Source of the DNA: Bacteroides sp. 51
Lineage (GTDB): Bacteria > Bacteroidota > Bacteroidia > Bacteroidales > Bacteroidaceae
DNA: 34,635 bases
Direction: 5' to 3'
Assembly: GCF_010500965.1 (NCBI RefSeq)
Contig: NZ_QVMI01000050.1
Coordinates: 1-34,635 of the forward strand
Shown: piece after piece, positions 1 through 8,212 of the stretch
Numbering within the stretch: the stretch's first letter is position 1
Layout of the letters: every line of letters begins with the position of its first letter
Position numbers and translations under genes: made by a program
The notes under the pieces: generated by a model
The model's input: the letters and a program-made list of their open reading frames with translations, nothing else
What the model was told of the DNA's origin: nothing
The model's database searches: none

Positions 1-73
1 CAACTTTTTCCTGAAAGCAACTCATTATAAGGCGTTCTAATAAAAAGTTGGGATAATGAAAAGTTTTGGATAA

Positions 74-105
74 CAGTTGTTATCAAAACGTTTTGATAAC
101 AACTG
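74..105. repeat. Perfect 32-bp palindrome at the truncated helicase 5' end
   Basis: The arm CAGTTGTTATCAAAA is followed by CG and then its exact reverse complement, so the whole 32 bp is palindromic. It covers the start of the open helicase frame. Just upstream, a 9-bp arm CAACTTTTT at 1-9 is matched in inverse at 43-51, and imperfect copies of a GTT-GGATAA motif occur near 47-58 and 63-75. The structure sits where the helicase gene loses its N-terminal part, so it may mark a rearrangement, a recombination site, or a fold-back joining artefact. Confidence 0.85.
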
Positions 106-2332
106 GGATTGTATTATACTCACACACGACCAATTCGGTAAAATACCACAATCGGATGTTACCAAAAGGACAATCTTTGAAGAAGAACTGGCAGATGTCG
201 AACGTTCGCTGGATGCACTGGATGAATCAGGTAACCAATGGAATAATCGAAAACTGGTGAAAGGATTGGAAAAGCGAAAAGAAAACCTCGGTGTATTACT
301 TGCTAATCTAAGGTATGATATAGAAAAGAAAAAAGATGAAGAGTGTGTAGATTTCCATGCTATGGGCATAGACCACATATTTGTTGATGAAAGCCAGTTT
401 TTCAAAAATCTAATGTTTCAAACACGCCACACACGCGTAGCGGGCATTGGGAACACAGTTGGCTCGCAACGTTCCATGAATCTGTTAATTGCTATCCGGG
501 ATATACAAATGCGCACAGGTAAAGATTTAGGAGCCACGTTTCTATCGGGTACAGTGATAGTTAATGCCCTTACTGAATTGTATGTACTATTCAAGTATCT
601 TCGACCCGGAGAGTTGGCAAAACAAAAGGTAAGTTGTTTTGATGCCTGGGCAGCTATTTTCACCAAGAAAGCAACCGATTACGAGTTAAGTGTTACGGGT
701 GCAATCAAACGCAAGGAGCGATTCCGCACGTACATAAAGGTTCCTGAACTGGCGGCAATGCTGCGGGAGATAACCGATTATCGGACAGCAGAAATGATAA
801 ACCTCGATGTTCCGGCCAAGAACATTCAGTTCCTTTCATCCACACCCACATTGGCACAGGAAGAAATGATAAATCGGTTGGTTACTTTTGCTAATTCCGG
901 AAACTGGTTAGACCTCGGATTAAGCCGTCCCGAACCTGAAAACCTTGATAAAGCCAAAATGCTTATTGCCACCGACATAGCCCGTAAAATGGCACTTGAT
1001 ATGCGAATGTTGGATTCTTTAAGGTTTAACGACGACCCGGCAAACAAAGCCTCCATGTGTGCAGCTAAACTATATGAATATTACAACCGATTTAATGCAC
1101 AAAAAGGTACGCAATTTGTGTTTAGTGATTTATCCACATACAAGCCAAACGAATGGAATATTTATAGTGAGATTAAAACAAAATTAGTTCTTGACTATGG
1201 TATTCCGGCAGATGAAATACAGTTTATCCAGTGTGCCAAAACAGAAAGGGCAAGAAAAAAGATGATTGAGAAAATGAATACCGGAGAAATCCGGGTGCTT
1301 TTCGGCTCTACTGCTATGTTGGGAACGGGAGTAAACGCACAGCAGCGGGCTGTTGCGATTCATCACCTTGAGATACCTTGGCGTCCGGCTGATTTGGAAC
1401 AGCGCAATGGAAGAGCCGTGCGGAAAGGGAATACCGTAAAGATTTGGGGAGATAATAAAGTAGATATATTTATTTACGGAACAGAAAAGACGCTCGATGC
1501 TTACAAGTTCAACTTATTAAAGAACAAACAATTATTTATCAGCCAAATAAATAACGGAACGGTAGCCGTTCGCAGGATGGACGAAGATAGTCTGGATGAA
1601 AACAGCGGAATGAATTTTGCCGAGTTTGTGGCAATTCTTTCCGGTAATACAGATTTGCTTTCAAAAACCAAACTGGATAACAAGATTATGCAATTGGAGA
1701 AAGAACAAGCTATATTCAATAAAGCACGTTACAAAGCTGAAAGAACGATTATACGCCATCAGGAAGAGATAGAAGAGGGCAAGTTATTCATCCAGCGGGT
1801 AAGTAGTGATATTGATTATGTACGCAGTTATGCCGGTACAGATAAAATCACCATGAACGGACAAAGCTATACCTCACTGGAAGAAACCGGAAAAGCCCTG
1901 CATTATGTAGCCCGGACAAATCGCGACGACCAGTTACGCCACATTGGTAATTGTATGGGGTTGAAACTTTTGGTGAAAGCGGAATATCATTGGACGGGTT
2001 CTTTTGAACGCAATATGTTCTTTATAGAGGGCAAAAGCGGCATTAAATACCGGTGTGGAATGACAGGTGCGCTTCCGCAGAGTTTTAAATATGCTGCCGA
2101 ATATCCAGTTACTACATTGGCAAACCTCGGACAGATTGTAACCCGTAAGAACATAGAGATAGAAGCTAAAGAAAAGGAAATACCCATGCTCGAAAAAATA
2201 AAAGATTCCGTTTGGACTAAAACGCATGAATTAGCCGGATTGAAAACCGAATGTAAAATATTACAGGAAAAAATAGACGCATCGTTAAAAGCAATGGAAG
2301 AAGAAGTTATTCCTGTAGAAGAAGTAGCCTAG
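77..2332 (+). CDS. N6-methylase/SNF2-type helicase, 5'-truncated (C-terminal part)
   Basis: This is the C-terminal part of the very large methylase/helicase proteins (often around 2000 residues) common on Bacteroides conjugative elements; about 750 residues remain. Visible helicase motifs are a DExx box DESQ at 104-107 followed by FFKNL, a motif III-like LSGT soon after, and the motif VI segment QRNGRAVR at 442-449, preceded by GTGVN. The C-terminus is charged and coiled-coil-like. The methylase domain and Walker A part are missing. The only start is a TTG inside the palindrome at 74-105, right after an in-frame TAA at 71-73, so the first residues are not native. Recognisable family sequence begins about residue 8 (NNWDCIILTHDQF). 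A functional product is unlikely unless the upstream part lies elsewhere. A hairpin terminator follows the stop. Confidence 0.85.
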   Translation: MLSKRFDNNWDCIILTHDQFGKIPQSDVTKRTIFEEELADVERSLDALDESGNQWNNRKLVKGLEKRKENLGVLLANLRYDIEKKKDEECVDFHAMGIDHIFVDESQFFKNLMFQTRHTRVAGIGNTVGSQRSMNLLIAIRDIQMRTGKDLGATFLSGTVIVNALTELYVLFKYLRPGELAKQKVSCFDAWAAIFTKKATDYELSVTGAIKRKERFRTYIKVPELAAMLREITDYRTAEMINLDVPAKNIQFLSSTPTLAQEEMINRLVTFANSGNWLDLGLSRPEPENLDKAKMLIATDIARKMALDMRMLDSLRFNDDPANKASMCAAKLYEYYNRFNAQKGTQFVFSDLSTYKPNEWNIYSEIKTKLVLDYGIPADEIQFIQCAKTERARKKMIEKMNTGEIRVLFGSTAMLGTGVNAQQRAVAIHHLEIPWRPADLEQRNGRAVRKGNTVKIWGDNKVDIFIYGTEKTLDAYKFNLLKNKQLFISQINNGTVAVRRMDEDSLDENSGMNFAEFVAILSGNTDLLSKTKLDNKIMQLEKEQAIFNKARYKAERTIIRHQEEIEEGKLFIQRVSSDIDYVRSYAGTDKITMNGQSYTSLEETGKALHYVARTNRDDQLRHIGNCMGLKLLVKAEYHWTGSFERNMFFIEGKSGIKYRCGMTGALPQSFKYAAEYPVTTLANLGQIVTRKNIEIEAKEKEIPMLEKIKDSVWTKTHELAGLKTECKILQEKIDASLKAMEEEVIPVEEVA

Positions 2333-2350
2333 ATTTTAACCTAAACCTTT

Positions 2351-2381
2351 CCCTGTCTGCCCAAAAAAGGGGTAGATAGGG
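2351..2381 (+). terminator. Hairpin terminator after the helicase fragment
   Basis: A 12-bp stem is formed by CCCTGTCTGCCC (2351-2362) and GGGTAGATAGGG (2370-2381), fully paired with two G-U pairs, closing a 7-nt loop AAAAAAG. The G-U pairs form only in the plus-strand transcript, which fits termination of the helicase gene ending 18 nt upstream. The following T tract is weak. Confidence 0.6.
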
Positions 2382-3212
2382 ATTAACTTTATCCGAACGG
2401 GATTCATTTTATAATATATCCAACCTTTTTTAAAGGTGATTTAGTGGAGAAAAGCCCATTATTTTCGTCCGCAAACCATTACCCGTATAAATACGTGCAA
2501 CCATTTCGGACAATGGCATAGCCGCAGAAGAATTCTCCTTTTGGGGTGAAAGCAAGTTTCAATCCCGTCGGAGAATACATCTTTTTCCGGCTCTGCTGAA
2601 GCGGTGGCTTTTTTATTATCACAATCACCTGTTTCCTTAACAATAGCCAACGTCCGGATCTTCCTTTTATACTCTCTTATCTTCCTATTATAAAAAGGCT
2701 TCTCCCTCCCAAAAGTAATAGGAATGTCTGTTTCTGGATACCGCTTCCCTTTGCTCAGCCATATTCAAAAAAGGGCAAACAGCGACACATTCCTTACATC
2801 ATAGTACCAGAACTTCGATGAATCGAAACAGTCTGGCAGATTGATGACAGAAAGAGTCGCTTTTTCGTTTGCCCCGGCAGACTGCACCTCTTACCCGCTC
2901 AAGCCTTTTTCATCCTATTATAGCATTTCCTTTATAGCTACTTCTTCCTTTTATACCATTTCAGCCATATCAGAATATTCGATCTATCCGATGGGCTTTA
3001 CCAAATGCGAAGGTCTGCCACACGACTTTAAAGCCTGGTTTAAAATGTATTTCTTTCGGATTCTTCCTCCTGCGGAGGGTAATCGTCAAGAAAAACCAGC
3101 TTCAAAAGTCCGATGGTGACAGTTGTATTGCACTGTTAAATTCCCAATCGGCTTCGATAAGAAAAGTTTGAGGTCAGGGGAAAACAAATGTTTCATTAAA
3201 CACGATTTGAAT
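2382..3212. other. Decayed region with no intact gene
   Basis: About 830 bp without a convincing gene. Minus-strand translation gives short protein-like stretches in shifting frames, for example a 33-residue frame at 2479-2580 (starting MYSPTGLKLAFTPKGEFFCG) that stops at TAA and then continues in the same frame, and another near 3050-3130 reading LLKLVFLDDYPPQEEE. This looks like a gene or genes degraded by frameshifts and stops, but I cannot name a family. Plus-strand open frames here have biased composition and look like shadows. Confidence 0.35.
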
Positions 3213-3497
3213 ATGGAAAATTATCAGAATATCGAGCAGACAAAAGAGTACCAACTGGCTAAAGCTGTTGAAGGCGCATTGAACGATTATTGTTTCAATC
3301 CCAAGTACTTTGCAGTAACAATCCCAATGATGCACCCAACATTGCAACAGTCTCTTTATCGACTAATCCGCGAATGTTTAAAGGTCATGGCGGATGACAA
3401 CCGCTATTATGATGACCGTAACCGTTCCTCCCACGAAGAAGCGAAAGCAATACTGGAGTATCTACAGGAGAAAGGAAAACCAATACCATTTATTTAA
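3213..3497 (+). CDS. Small hypothetical protein (94 aa)
   Basis: I do not recognise a named domain. The protein starts MENYQNIEQTKEYQLAKAVE and is probably helical, soluble and mostly polar, with a C-terminal helix rich in E, A and K (SHEEAKAILEYLQEKGKP). The frame is open further upstream, but the first ATG is at 3213, and the upstream translation looks non-coding. The next gene begins 18 bp downstream on the same strand, so the two probably form a small operon placed before the partition genes. Small proteins of this kind are common passengers on Bacteroidales conjugative elements. No function is assigned. Confidence 0.6.
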   Translation: MENYQNIEQTKEYQLAKAVEGALNDYCFNPKYFAVTIPMMHPTLQQSLYRLIRECLKVMADDNRYYDDRNRSSHEEAKAILEYLQEKGKPIPFI

Positions 3498-3515
3498 TTC
3501 TAAACACTTACAGTT

Positions 3516-3881
3516 ATGGACAAAGAGTATGTTTTGCAGGTGGCAGAGACCGCCAAAAATCAGTTATTGGCAACAACCCCGATGAATGTTATTCTTTCTT
3601 GGGGAGTAGAGAAATTCATCGCCACAGTGTTCAAGCAAATGCCGGCACTCAAATTCAAAGTAAACGGACGCCTGTTCAAGGGATTTGTGGTAGTAACTCT
3701 TAATGGCAGTGACTATTATGAGGTTTACTTGATGAGTTATCAAGAGATCAAATGTGTCACCGATAGAGCTTTTTTTGATCAGGTAGGTGAAATCATTGAC
3801 AGAACCATCGAAAGTGGAACTAATAAGACTGAATACGAACAGTTCTGTCGGCAGCAATGGAATAATCTATTGGCAAAATAG
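3516..3881 (+). CDS. Conserved element-associated hypothetical protein (121 aa)
   Basis: An alpha/beta protein with the features PMNVILSWGVEKFIATVFKQ near residues 22-41 and LKFKVNGRLFKGFVVVTLNG after it. From memory, very similar proteins occur on CTnDOT-like and other Bacteroides mobile elements as conserved hypotheticals of about 120 residues, so the length is normal and the gene looks intact. There is no signal peptide or membrane segment. It follows the 94-aa gene by 18 bp. An inverted repeat at 3898-3940 follows its stop and separates it from the parA promoter region. The biochemical role is unknown. Confidence 0.7.
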   Translation: MDKEYVLQVAETAKNQLLATTPMNVILSWGVEKFIATVFKQMPALKFKVNGRLFKGFVVVTLNGSDYYEVYLMSYQEIKCVTDRAFFDQVGEIIDRTIESGTNKTEYEQFCRQQWNNLLAK

Positions 3882-3897
3882 CATCCATTAATCATCC

Positions 3898-3940
3898 TTT
3901 AGTCCATGTCAGATACTCTTGTATTTATATATGGACTAAA
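3898..3940 (+). terminator. Inverted repeat downstream of the 121-aa gene
   Basis: TTTAGTCCAT (3898-3907) is matched exactly by ATGGACTAAA (3931-3940) across a 23-nt loop, with CC and GG pairs possible just outside if one base bulges. It starts 16 bp after the stop codon. There is no T tract, so it could be a terminator, an mRNA-stabilising hairpin or an operator. Confidence 0.35.
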
Positions 3941-4000
3941 AGGAATGTATTCTAAATAGGGGCAAATAAAATTCTATCTAAGATATAATGTACTGTATTC

Positions 4001-4069
4001 CAGTAAATACTATTAATAGTATTTACTAAATAAAACAAAAAGCTAATAGTATTAAATACTAATATTAGT
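4001..4069. repeat. ACTA/TAGT tetramer array in the parA promoter region
   Basis: A perfect 26-bp palindrome occupies 4002-4027. Within it ACTA occurs at 4009 and 4025 and the inverse TAGT at 4017, exactly 8 bp apart, with a near match CAGT at 4001. A second cluster has TAGT at 4047, ACTA at 4058 and TAGT at 4066 (the last two 8 bp apart). Spacers are AT-rich and 4 bp long where the period is 8. The array ends about 20 bp before the likely -7 box of parA. ParG of plasmid TP228 binds ACTC tetramers with 4-bp AT-rich spacers, so this is a candidate operator and centromere for the ParG-like protein encoded at 4885. Confidence 0.6.
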
Positions 4070-4087
4070 ATATGCTGATATAATTAT

Positions 4088-4095
4088 TACCTTTG
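4088..4095 (+). promoter_or_regulatory. Bacteroides-type -7 box upstream of parA
   Basis: TACCTTTG matches the Bacteroides -7 consensus TAnnTTTG exactly and lies 27 bp before the parA ATG. A clear -33 element is not visible. The ACTA/TAGT array lies directly upstream, as expected for an autoregulated partition operon. Confidence 0.6.
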
Positions 4096-4122
4096 TATTC
4101 TAATGTAAAAACAGAATGAAAT

Positions 4123-4878
4123 ATGTCTAGTATTATAGCTATACTAAATCATAAAGGGGGTGTAGGAAAAACCACCACAACTATCAATCTTGCCGCTGCC
4201 CTACAACAAAAAGGCAAGAAAACCCTTGTTATAGACCTTGACGGACAAGCGAACCTTACCGAATCCTTCGGCTACTCTATTGAGGAGCCGAACACGGTAT
4301 ATGGAGCGATGAAAGGTGAATATCCTCTTCCTCTTATAAAGACAGAGAGTGGTATTACCTTGATTCCGTCCTGTCTCGATTTGTCGGCGGCAGAATCAGA
4401 ACTTATCAATGAACCGGGACGGGAAATGATTTTGAGGCAACTGATTAGTAAACTGCCTAAAGAAAATAAGTTTGATTACATCCTTATTGACTGTCCCCCT
4501 TCATTGGGATTGCTCACTTTAAACGCATTAACGGCAGCCGACTTCCTGATTATACCGGTACAGGCTCAATTCTTGGCAATGCGAGGTATGGCTAAGATAA
4601 TGAACGTTATCAGCATCGTTCAAGAGCGCCTCAACCCCAATTTGAAGATTGGCGGCATTGTCATTACCCAATATGACAAACGCAAGACTCTGAATAAAAG
4701 TGTTACGGAAATTATTCATGATTCTTTCTGCGACAAGGTTTTCAAGACAATTATCCGTGACAATGTGACTTTGGCAGAAGCACCGATTAATGGAAAGAAT
4801 ATCTACGAGTACAACAAGAATAGTAACGGAGCAAAAGATTACATGGCTTTAGCCGAAGAAGTCATACAATTAAAATAA
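4123..4878 (+). CDS. parA: ParA/Soj family partition ATPase
   Basis: A 251-residue P-loop ATPase of the ParA/MinD superfamily, which separates plasmid copies by ATP-driven binding to nucleoid DNA. The deviant Walker A motif KGGVGKTT is at residues 11-18, the switch/Walker A' segment VIDLDGQAN at about 36-44, and the Walker B strand YILIDCPPS at about 119-127. There is no N-terminal DNA-binding domain, so it is the small (type Ib or Soj-like) form. These partners are usually small ribbon-helix-helix proteins, and such a gene follows 6 bp downstream. The tetramer array and -7 box upstream suggest autoregulation by that partner. The gene looks complete. Confidence 0.93.
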   Translation: MSSIIAILNHKGGVGKTTTTINLAAALQQKGKKTLVIDLDGQANLTESFGYSIEEPNTVYGAMKGEYPLPLIKTESGITLIPSCLDLSAAESELINEPGREMILRQLISKLPKENKFDYILIDCPPSLGLLTLNALTAADFLIIPVQAQFLAMRGMAKIMNVISIVQERLNPNLKIGGIVITQYDKRKTLNKSVTEIIHDSFCDKVFKTIIRDNVTLAEAPINGKNIYEYNKNSNGAKDYMALAEEVIQLK

Positions 4879-4884
4879 ACCGAT

Positions 4885-5148
4885 ATGAGCAAAAGCGACC
4901 TGTTAAAAAAGAACATGAAAGGTGGTCTGAATGGCCTCCTTTCATCAACCATCCCCTCTTATACAGAAGATAAACCCGCAAAAAATGAGGTAGAAAAGGA
5001 GAAAGAAACAGTGGTACACTGTAACTTTCTTATCAACAAGAGTATTCATACCAGAATGAAGCACTTGGCAATAGACAATAATATGTCTCTGAAAGATATT
5101 GTAAACGAAGCCATGAAAGAGTATTTAGACAAGTACGAAAAGGAGTAA
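4885..5148 (+). CDS. ParG-like ribbon-helix-helix partition protein
   Basis: An 87-residue basic protein with a polar, probably disordered N-terminal tail (about 1-40) and a C-terminal ribbon-helix-helix fold: a beta strand VVHCNFLINKSIHTRMK, then helices around MKHLAIDNNMSLKDIVNEA. This arrangement (flexible tail plus RHH dimer) is that of ParG and omega-type centromere binders, and the gene sits 6 bp after parA. RHH dimers insert a strand into the major groove and read short repeated boxes. The ACTA/TAGT arrays at 4001-4069, 24013-24048 and 32405-32440 are candidate targets. It is less likely to be a plain antitoxin, because no toxin gene follows. Confidence 0.75.
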   Translation: MSKSDLLKKNMKGGLNGLLSSTIPSYTEDKPAKNEVEKEKETVVHCNFLINKSIHTRMKHLAIDNNMSLKDIVNEAMKEYLDKYEKE

Positions 5149-5151
5149 TCC

Positions 5152-5925
5152 ATGAGGAGAACAATTATAGTAACCGGTGGAGCAAACGGTATCGGTCGTT
5201 GTATAACGGAGCATTTCGCATCAGAGGGTGATACTGTATATATCCTGGATAAAGATGCCAAACGAACTGTCGTAGTGGCAAATGAGATGCAGCACAAAGG
5301 GTGGAATGTTATCGGCTGCATCGGAGATATAGCCGACAAACAAACCCTTATAGACTTTGCCGGACAAGTCCTTTCCGAGCATTCCGAAGGTATTCATTGC
5401 ATCATCAACAATGCCTGCCTGATGCAGGGAGGTATACTGGACGGCTGCGAATATGAGGATTTCCTTTATGCCCAGCGCGTAGGTGTAGCCGCTCCTTTCA
5501 TGTTGGCAAAGTTATTCAAAGACCATTTCATCGGTCTGGGTTCTATTGTGAATATTTCTTCCACACGGGCGTTTCAATCCCAACCTAACACAGAAAGCTA
5601 TACGGCCGCTAAAGGTGGCATTACAGCTTTGACCCATGCGCTTGCCGTCAGTTTGTCCGGCATAGCACGTGTCAATTCCATTGCACCGGGATGGATAGAG
5701 ACAGACACTCATCAAAAAGCGGCCTTTCTGCCTTCAAGCGAAAGTGATTACTTGCAACACCCTTCCCAGCGGGTGGGTACTCCCGATGATATAGCCCGTG
5801 CAGTCGTTTTTCTATGCGATGAACGAAATTCGTTCATCAATGGTGAAAATATTACAATTGACGGTGGTATGAGCAAACTGATGGTTTACCACAATGATTG
5901 CGGATGGGAATACAAAACCCAATAA
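5152..5925 (+). CDS. Short-chain dehydrogenase/reductase (SDR)
   Basis: A 257-residue classical SDR. The cofactor motif TGGANGIG is at residues 8-15; the catalytic residues are Ser137 (in NISST), Tyr150 and Lys154 (YTAAK), with the expected 13-residue Ser-Tyr spacing; the NNA motif lies near 110. Near the C-terminus, FINGENITIDGG is the usual SDR end signature. The enzyme should carry out NAD(P)-dependent oxidation or reduction of an alcohol or carbonyl; the substrate is not predictable. It starts 3 bp after the ParG-like gene and so is probably co-transcribed with the partition genes, an unusual place for a metabolic enzyme. The reading frame looks intact with all key residues present. Confidence 0.9.
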   Translation: MRRTIIVTGGANGIGRCITEHFASEGDTVYILDKDAKRTVVVANEMQHKGWNVIGCIGDIADKQTLIDFAGQVLSEHSEGIHCIINNACLMQGGILDGCEYEDFLYAQRVGVAAPFMLAKLFKDHFIGLGSIVNISSTRAFQSQPNTESYTAAKGGITALTHALAVSLSGIARVNSIAPGWIETDTHQKAAFLPSSESDYLQHPSQRVGTPDDIARAVVFLCDERNSFINGENITIDGGMSKLMVYHNDCGWEYKTQ

Positions 5926-5964
5926 TCCATAGCAATCAAGAATAATAGTTGAAGAGAAAGACAG

Positions 5965-8211
5965 ATGATAAAGCTCCGTTGCGTAGTAGAACGCATCACT
6001 TATCAGAATCCCGATAACGGGTATTCGGTGATGAAGGTCAATGTAAAAGGTTATAATGACCCTGTTACTTTGGTAGGTAACTTGCTGGAAGTTCCGGTGG
6101 GCAGTGTACTGCTATGCGATGGCAACTGGAAAGTCGATAAGAAATACGGGAGCCAGTTTGTTGCAGAATCATGGGAGGAAGTCATGCCTGCCACCATCTA
6201 TGGCATCGAGAAGTATCTGGGTAGCGGACTGGTGAAAGGCATCGGCCCCAAGTTTGCCAAACTGATTGTAGCAAAGTTCGGGCTGGAGACCATCGATGTA
6301 ATAGAGAGCGACATCGAACGCTTGTATGAAGTGTCCGGCATCGGTAAGAAACGTGTGGAAAAGATTGGTGAAAGCTGGGAAAAACAGAAAGACATCAAGA
6401 ACGTGATGCTTTTTCTTCAAGGTTATGGAGTAAGTACCGCGTACGCTGCCAAAATCTATCGACAGTACGGCAAGGAAAGTATTGATAAGGTAAAGGACAA
6501 TCCGTATCGCTTGGCGGATGATATATGGGGCATCGGCTTTAAGACCGCTGACGGTATCGCCACCAAAATGGGTTACGAAAAGAACGACTTGCGCCGTTGC
6601 CGGAGTGGAATCCTCTACACGCTGGGGCAGTTGTCCAACGACGGTCATGTATATGCAGAAGAAGAGCAACTGATAAAATCTGCCATGCAGTTGCTCGAAG
6701 TCGAAGAAGAACCCGTAAAGCAAGCGATGACACAAATGATTGAGGTCAAAGACCTGGAACTTGACAATGAAGCCATCTACCTTCCCCCTTTTTATTATGC
6801 CGAATGTGGCACAGCCAACCGTCTTCGGGCATTGGTAGAAGCTACTGAGGGTGACAGGAAGAAGCCCACTTTCAACCTTGCCGCGATCTCGAAAGAGACC
6901 GGCATTGAATACGACGATATTCAGGTAGCCGCTATCCGCCAAGCCATAGAATCCAAAGTGATGGTGTTGACAGGCGGTCCCGGAACAGGCAAAACCACGA
7001 CCACACAAGGCATCATTGCCGCTTTGAAGACGGCAGGCATGCGCATCTTGCTTGCCACACCCACCGGCAGAGCCGCCAAACGTATGAGCGAAGCCACCGG
7101 CATGGAAGCCAAAACCATCCACCGGTTGCTGGAATACAATCCCAAAGACGGGTACAAGCGTAATGAAGAAAACCCGTTGGAAGCCGACGTCTTGATTGTA
7201 GATGAATGCTCCATGATAGACATTCTTCTAATGAATCACCTGATGAAAACCATTCCTGCGGGAATGCGGCTGGTGATGGTGGGCGACATCGACCAGCTGC
7301 CCAGCGTGGGGGTAGGCAATGTGTTGCGCGACATTATTGACTCAACCAAAATACCCGTTGTACGCCTCACCCGCATTTTCCGTCAGGCCCAGTCCAGCCG
7401 CATCGTGATGAGCGCCCATGCCATCAACAACGGTCGGTTTCCCGATACGAGCAACGGCAAAGACACCGACTTCTTTTTTATAAAGGAAGAAGAACCGAAC
7501 CAGGTTGCTGAAAGCATCGTTCATCTGGTAAAAGAACGGCTTCCGAAAGCATACAGTCTGTCGCCCGGCAAAATACAAGTCCTTACGCCCATGCAGCGGG
7601 GAGTGGTGGGCGCATCCAATCTCAACATGGTGCTTCAGGAGGCTTTGAACCCCACGTCTATCTGCCTGAACCGGGGCGGTTATTCTTTCCGGAAAGGCGA
7701 CCGCGTAATGCAGATACGGAACAACTACGACAAAGGTGTATTCAATGGCGACTTGGGTTACATCGAAGAAGTAGATATGGAAGAACGGACCCTCACAGCC
7801 AGTTTTGACGGCATTTCGGTAGAGTATGAAGCCTCCGAACTCGACGAGCTTTCTTTGGCATACGCCACCACCATTCATAAATCGCAAGGCTCGGAATATC
7901 CGATAGTAGTCATGCCGGTGTTGATGAATCACTATGTAATGCTTCAACGAAACCTTATCTACACAGGCATTACCCGAGCCCGGAAAATTTGCGTACTTAT
8001 CGGCACCACCAAAGCGCTGGCTTATGCCATCCGTAATATGTCGGTACTAAAACGCAATACGAAACTCAAGGAAAGGTTAAACCCGTCGCTGGCTGTAAAA
8101 ACGGATAAACAGGAACTAACTCCGAAAGTTATTCCTTATCGGGAACTCTCGGAAGCGTCCGGCTCAATGGCGGCGGAAGATGCTGTTCCGTATGGGAAGA
8201 AGAAAAAGTAG
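5965..8211 (+). CDS. recD2: RecD2-like ATP-dependent DNA helicase
   Basis: A 748-residue superfamily 1B helicase, close to the usual length for RecD2. An N-terminal OB-like region is followed by helix-hairpin-helix repeats (GSGLVKGIGPKFAKL and YEVSGIGKKRVEKI near residues 85-135). The Walker A motif GGPGTGKTT is at 337-345, Walker B with DEC at 413-415, and the SF1 motif YATTIHKSQGSE at 633-644; YTGITRAR near 672 is motif VI. The protein unwinds DNA 5' to 3' without RecBC. On a mobile element it may help replication or processing of transferred DNA. It begins 39 bp after the SDR gene on the same strand. Its stop lies 1 bp from the end of the convergent TIGR04076-type pseudogene. Confidence 0.92.
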   Translation: MIKLRCVVERITYQNPDNGYSVMKVNVKGYNDPVTLVGNLLEVPVGSVLLCDGNWKVDKKYGSQFVAESWEEVMPATIYGIEKYLGSGLVKGIGPKFAKLIVAKFGLETIDVIESDIERLYEVSGIGKKRVEKIGESWEKQKDIKNVMLFLQGYGVSTAYAAKIYRQYGKESIDKVKDNPYRLADDIWGIGFKTADGIATKMGYEKNDLRRCRSGILYTLGQLSNDGHVYAEEEQLIKSAMQLLEVEEEPVKQAMTQMIEVKDLELDNEAIYLPPFYYAECGTANRLRALVEATEGDRKKPTFNLAAISKETGIEYDDIQVAAIRQAIESKVMVLTGGPGTGKTTTTQGIIAALKTAGMRILLATPTGRAAKRMSEATGMEAKTIHRLLEYNPKDGYKRNEENPLEADVLIVDECSMIDILLMNHLMKTIPAGMRLVMVGDIDQLPSVGVGNVLRDIIDSTKIPVVRLTRIFRQAQSSRIVMSAHAINNGRFPDTSNGKDTDFFFIKEEEPNQVAESIVHLVKERLPKAYSLSPGKIQVLTPMQRGVVGASNLNMVLQEALNPTSICLNRGGYSFRKGDRVMQIRNNYDKGVFNGDLGYIEEVDMEERTLTASFDGISVEYEASELDELSLAYATTIHKSQGSEYPIVVMPVLMNHYVMLQRNLIYTGITRARKICVLIGTTKALAYAIRNMSVLKRNTKLKERLNPSLAVKTDKQELTPKVIPYRELSEASGSMAAEDAVPYGKKKK

Positions 8212-8212
8212 A

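Noticed and set aside
37-405. Minus-strand frame of 122 codons at the left end
   Set aside because: Ser- and Phe-rich translation, antisense to recognisable helicase sequence.
2841-3119. Plus-strand frame of 92 codons in the decayed region
   Set aside because: Composition rich in Ser, Phe and Tyr with no pattern; the minus strand looks slightly more protein-like.
6169-7122. Minus-strand frame of 317 codons inside the helicase gene
   Set aside because: It is antisense to the RecD2 Walker region, with Phe/His/Gly-rich composition typical of a shadow frame.
7342-7947. Minus-strand frame of 201 codons inside the RecD2 gene
   Set aside because: Antisense to conserved helicase motifs and without recognisable features.
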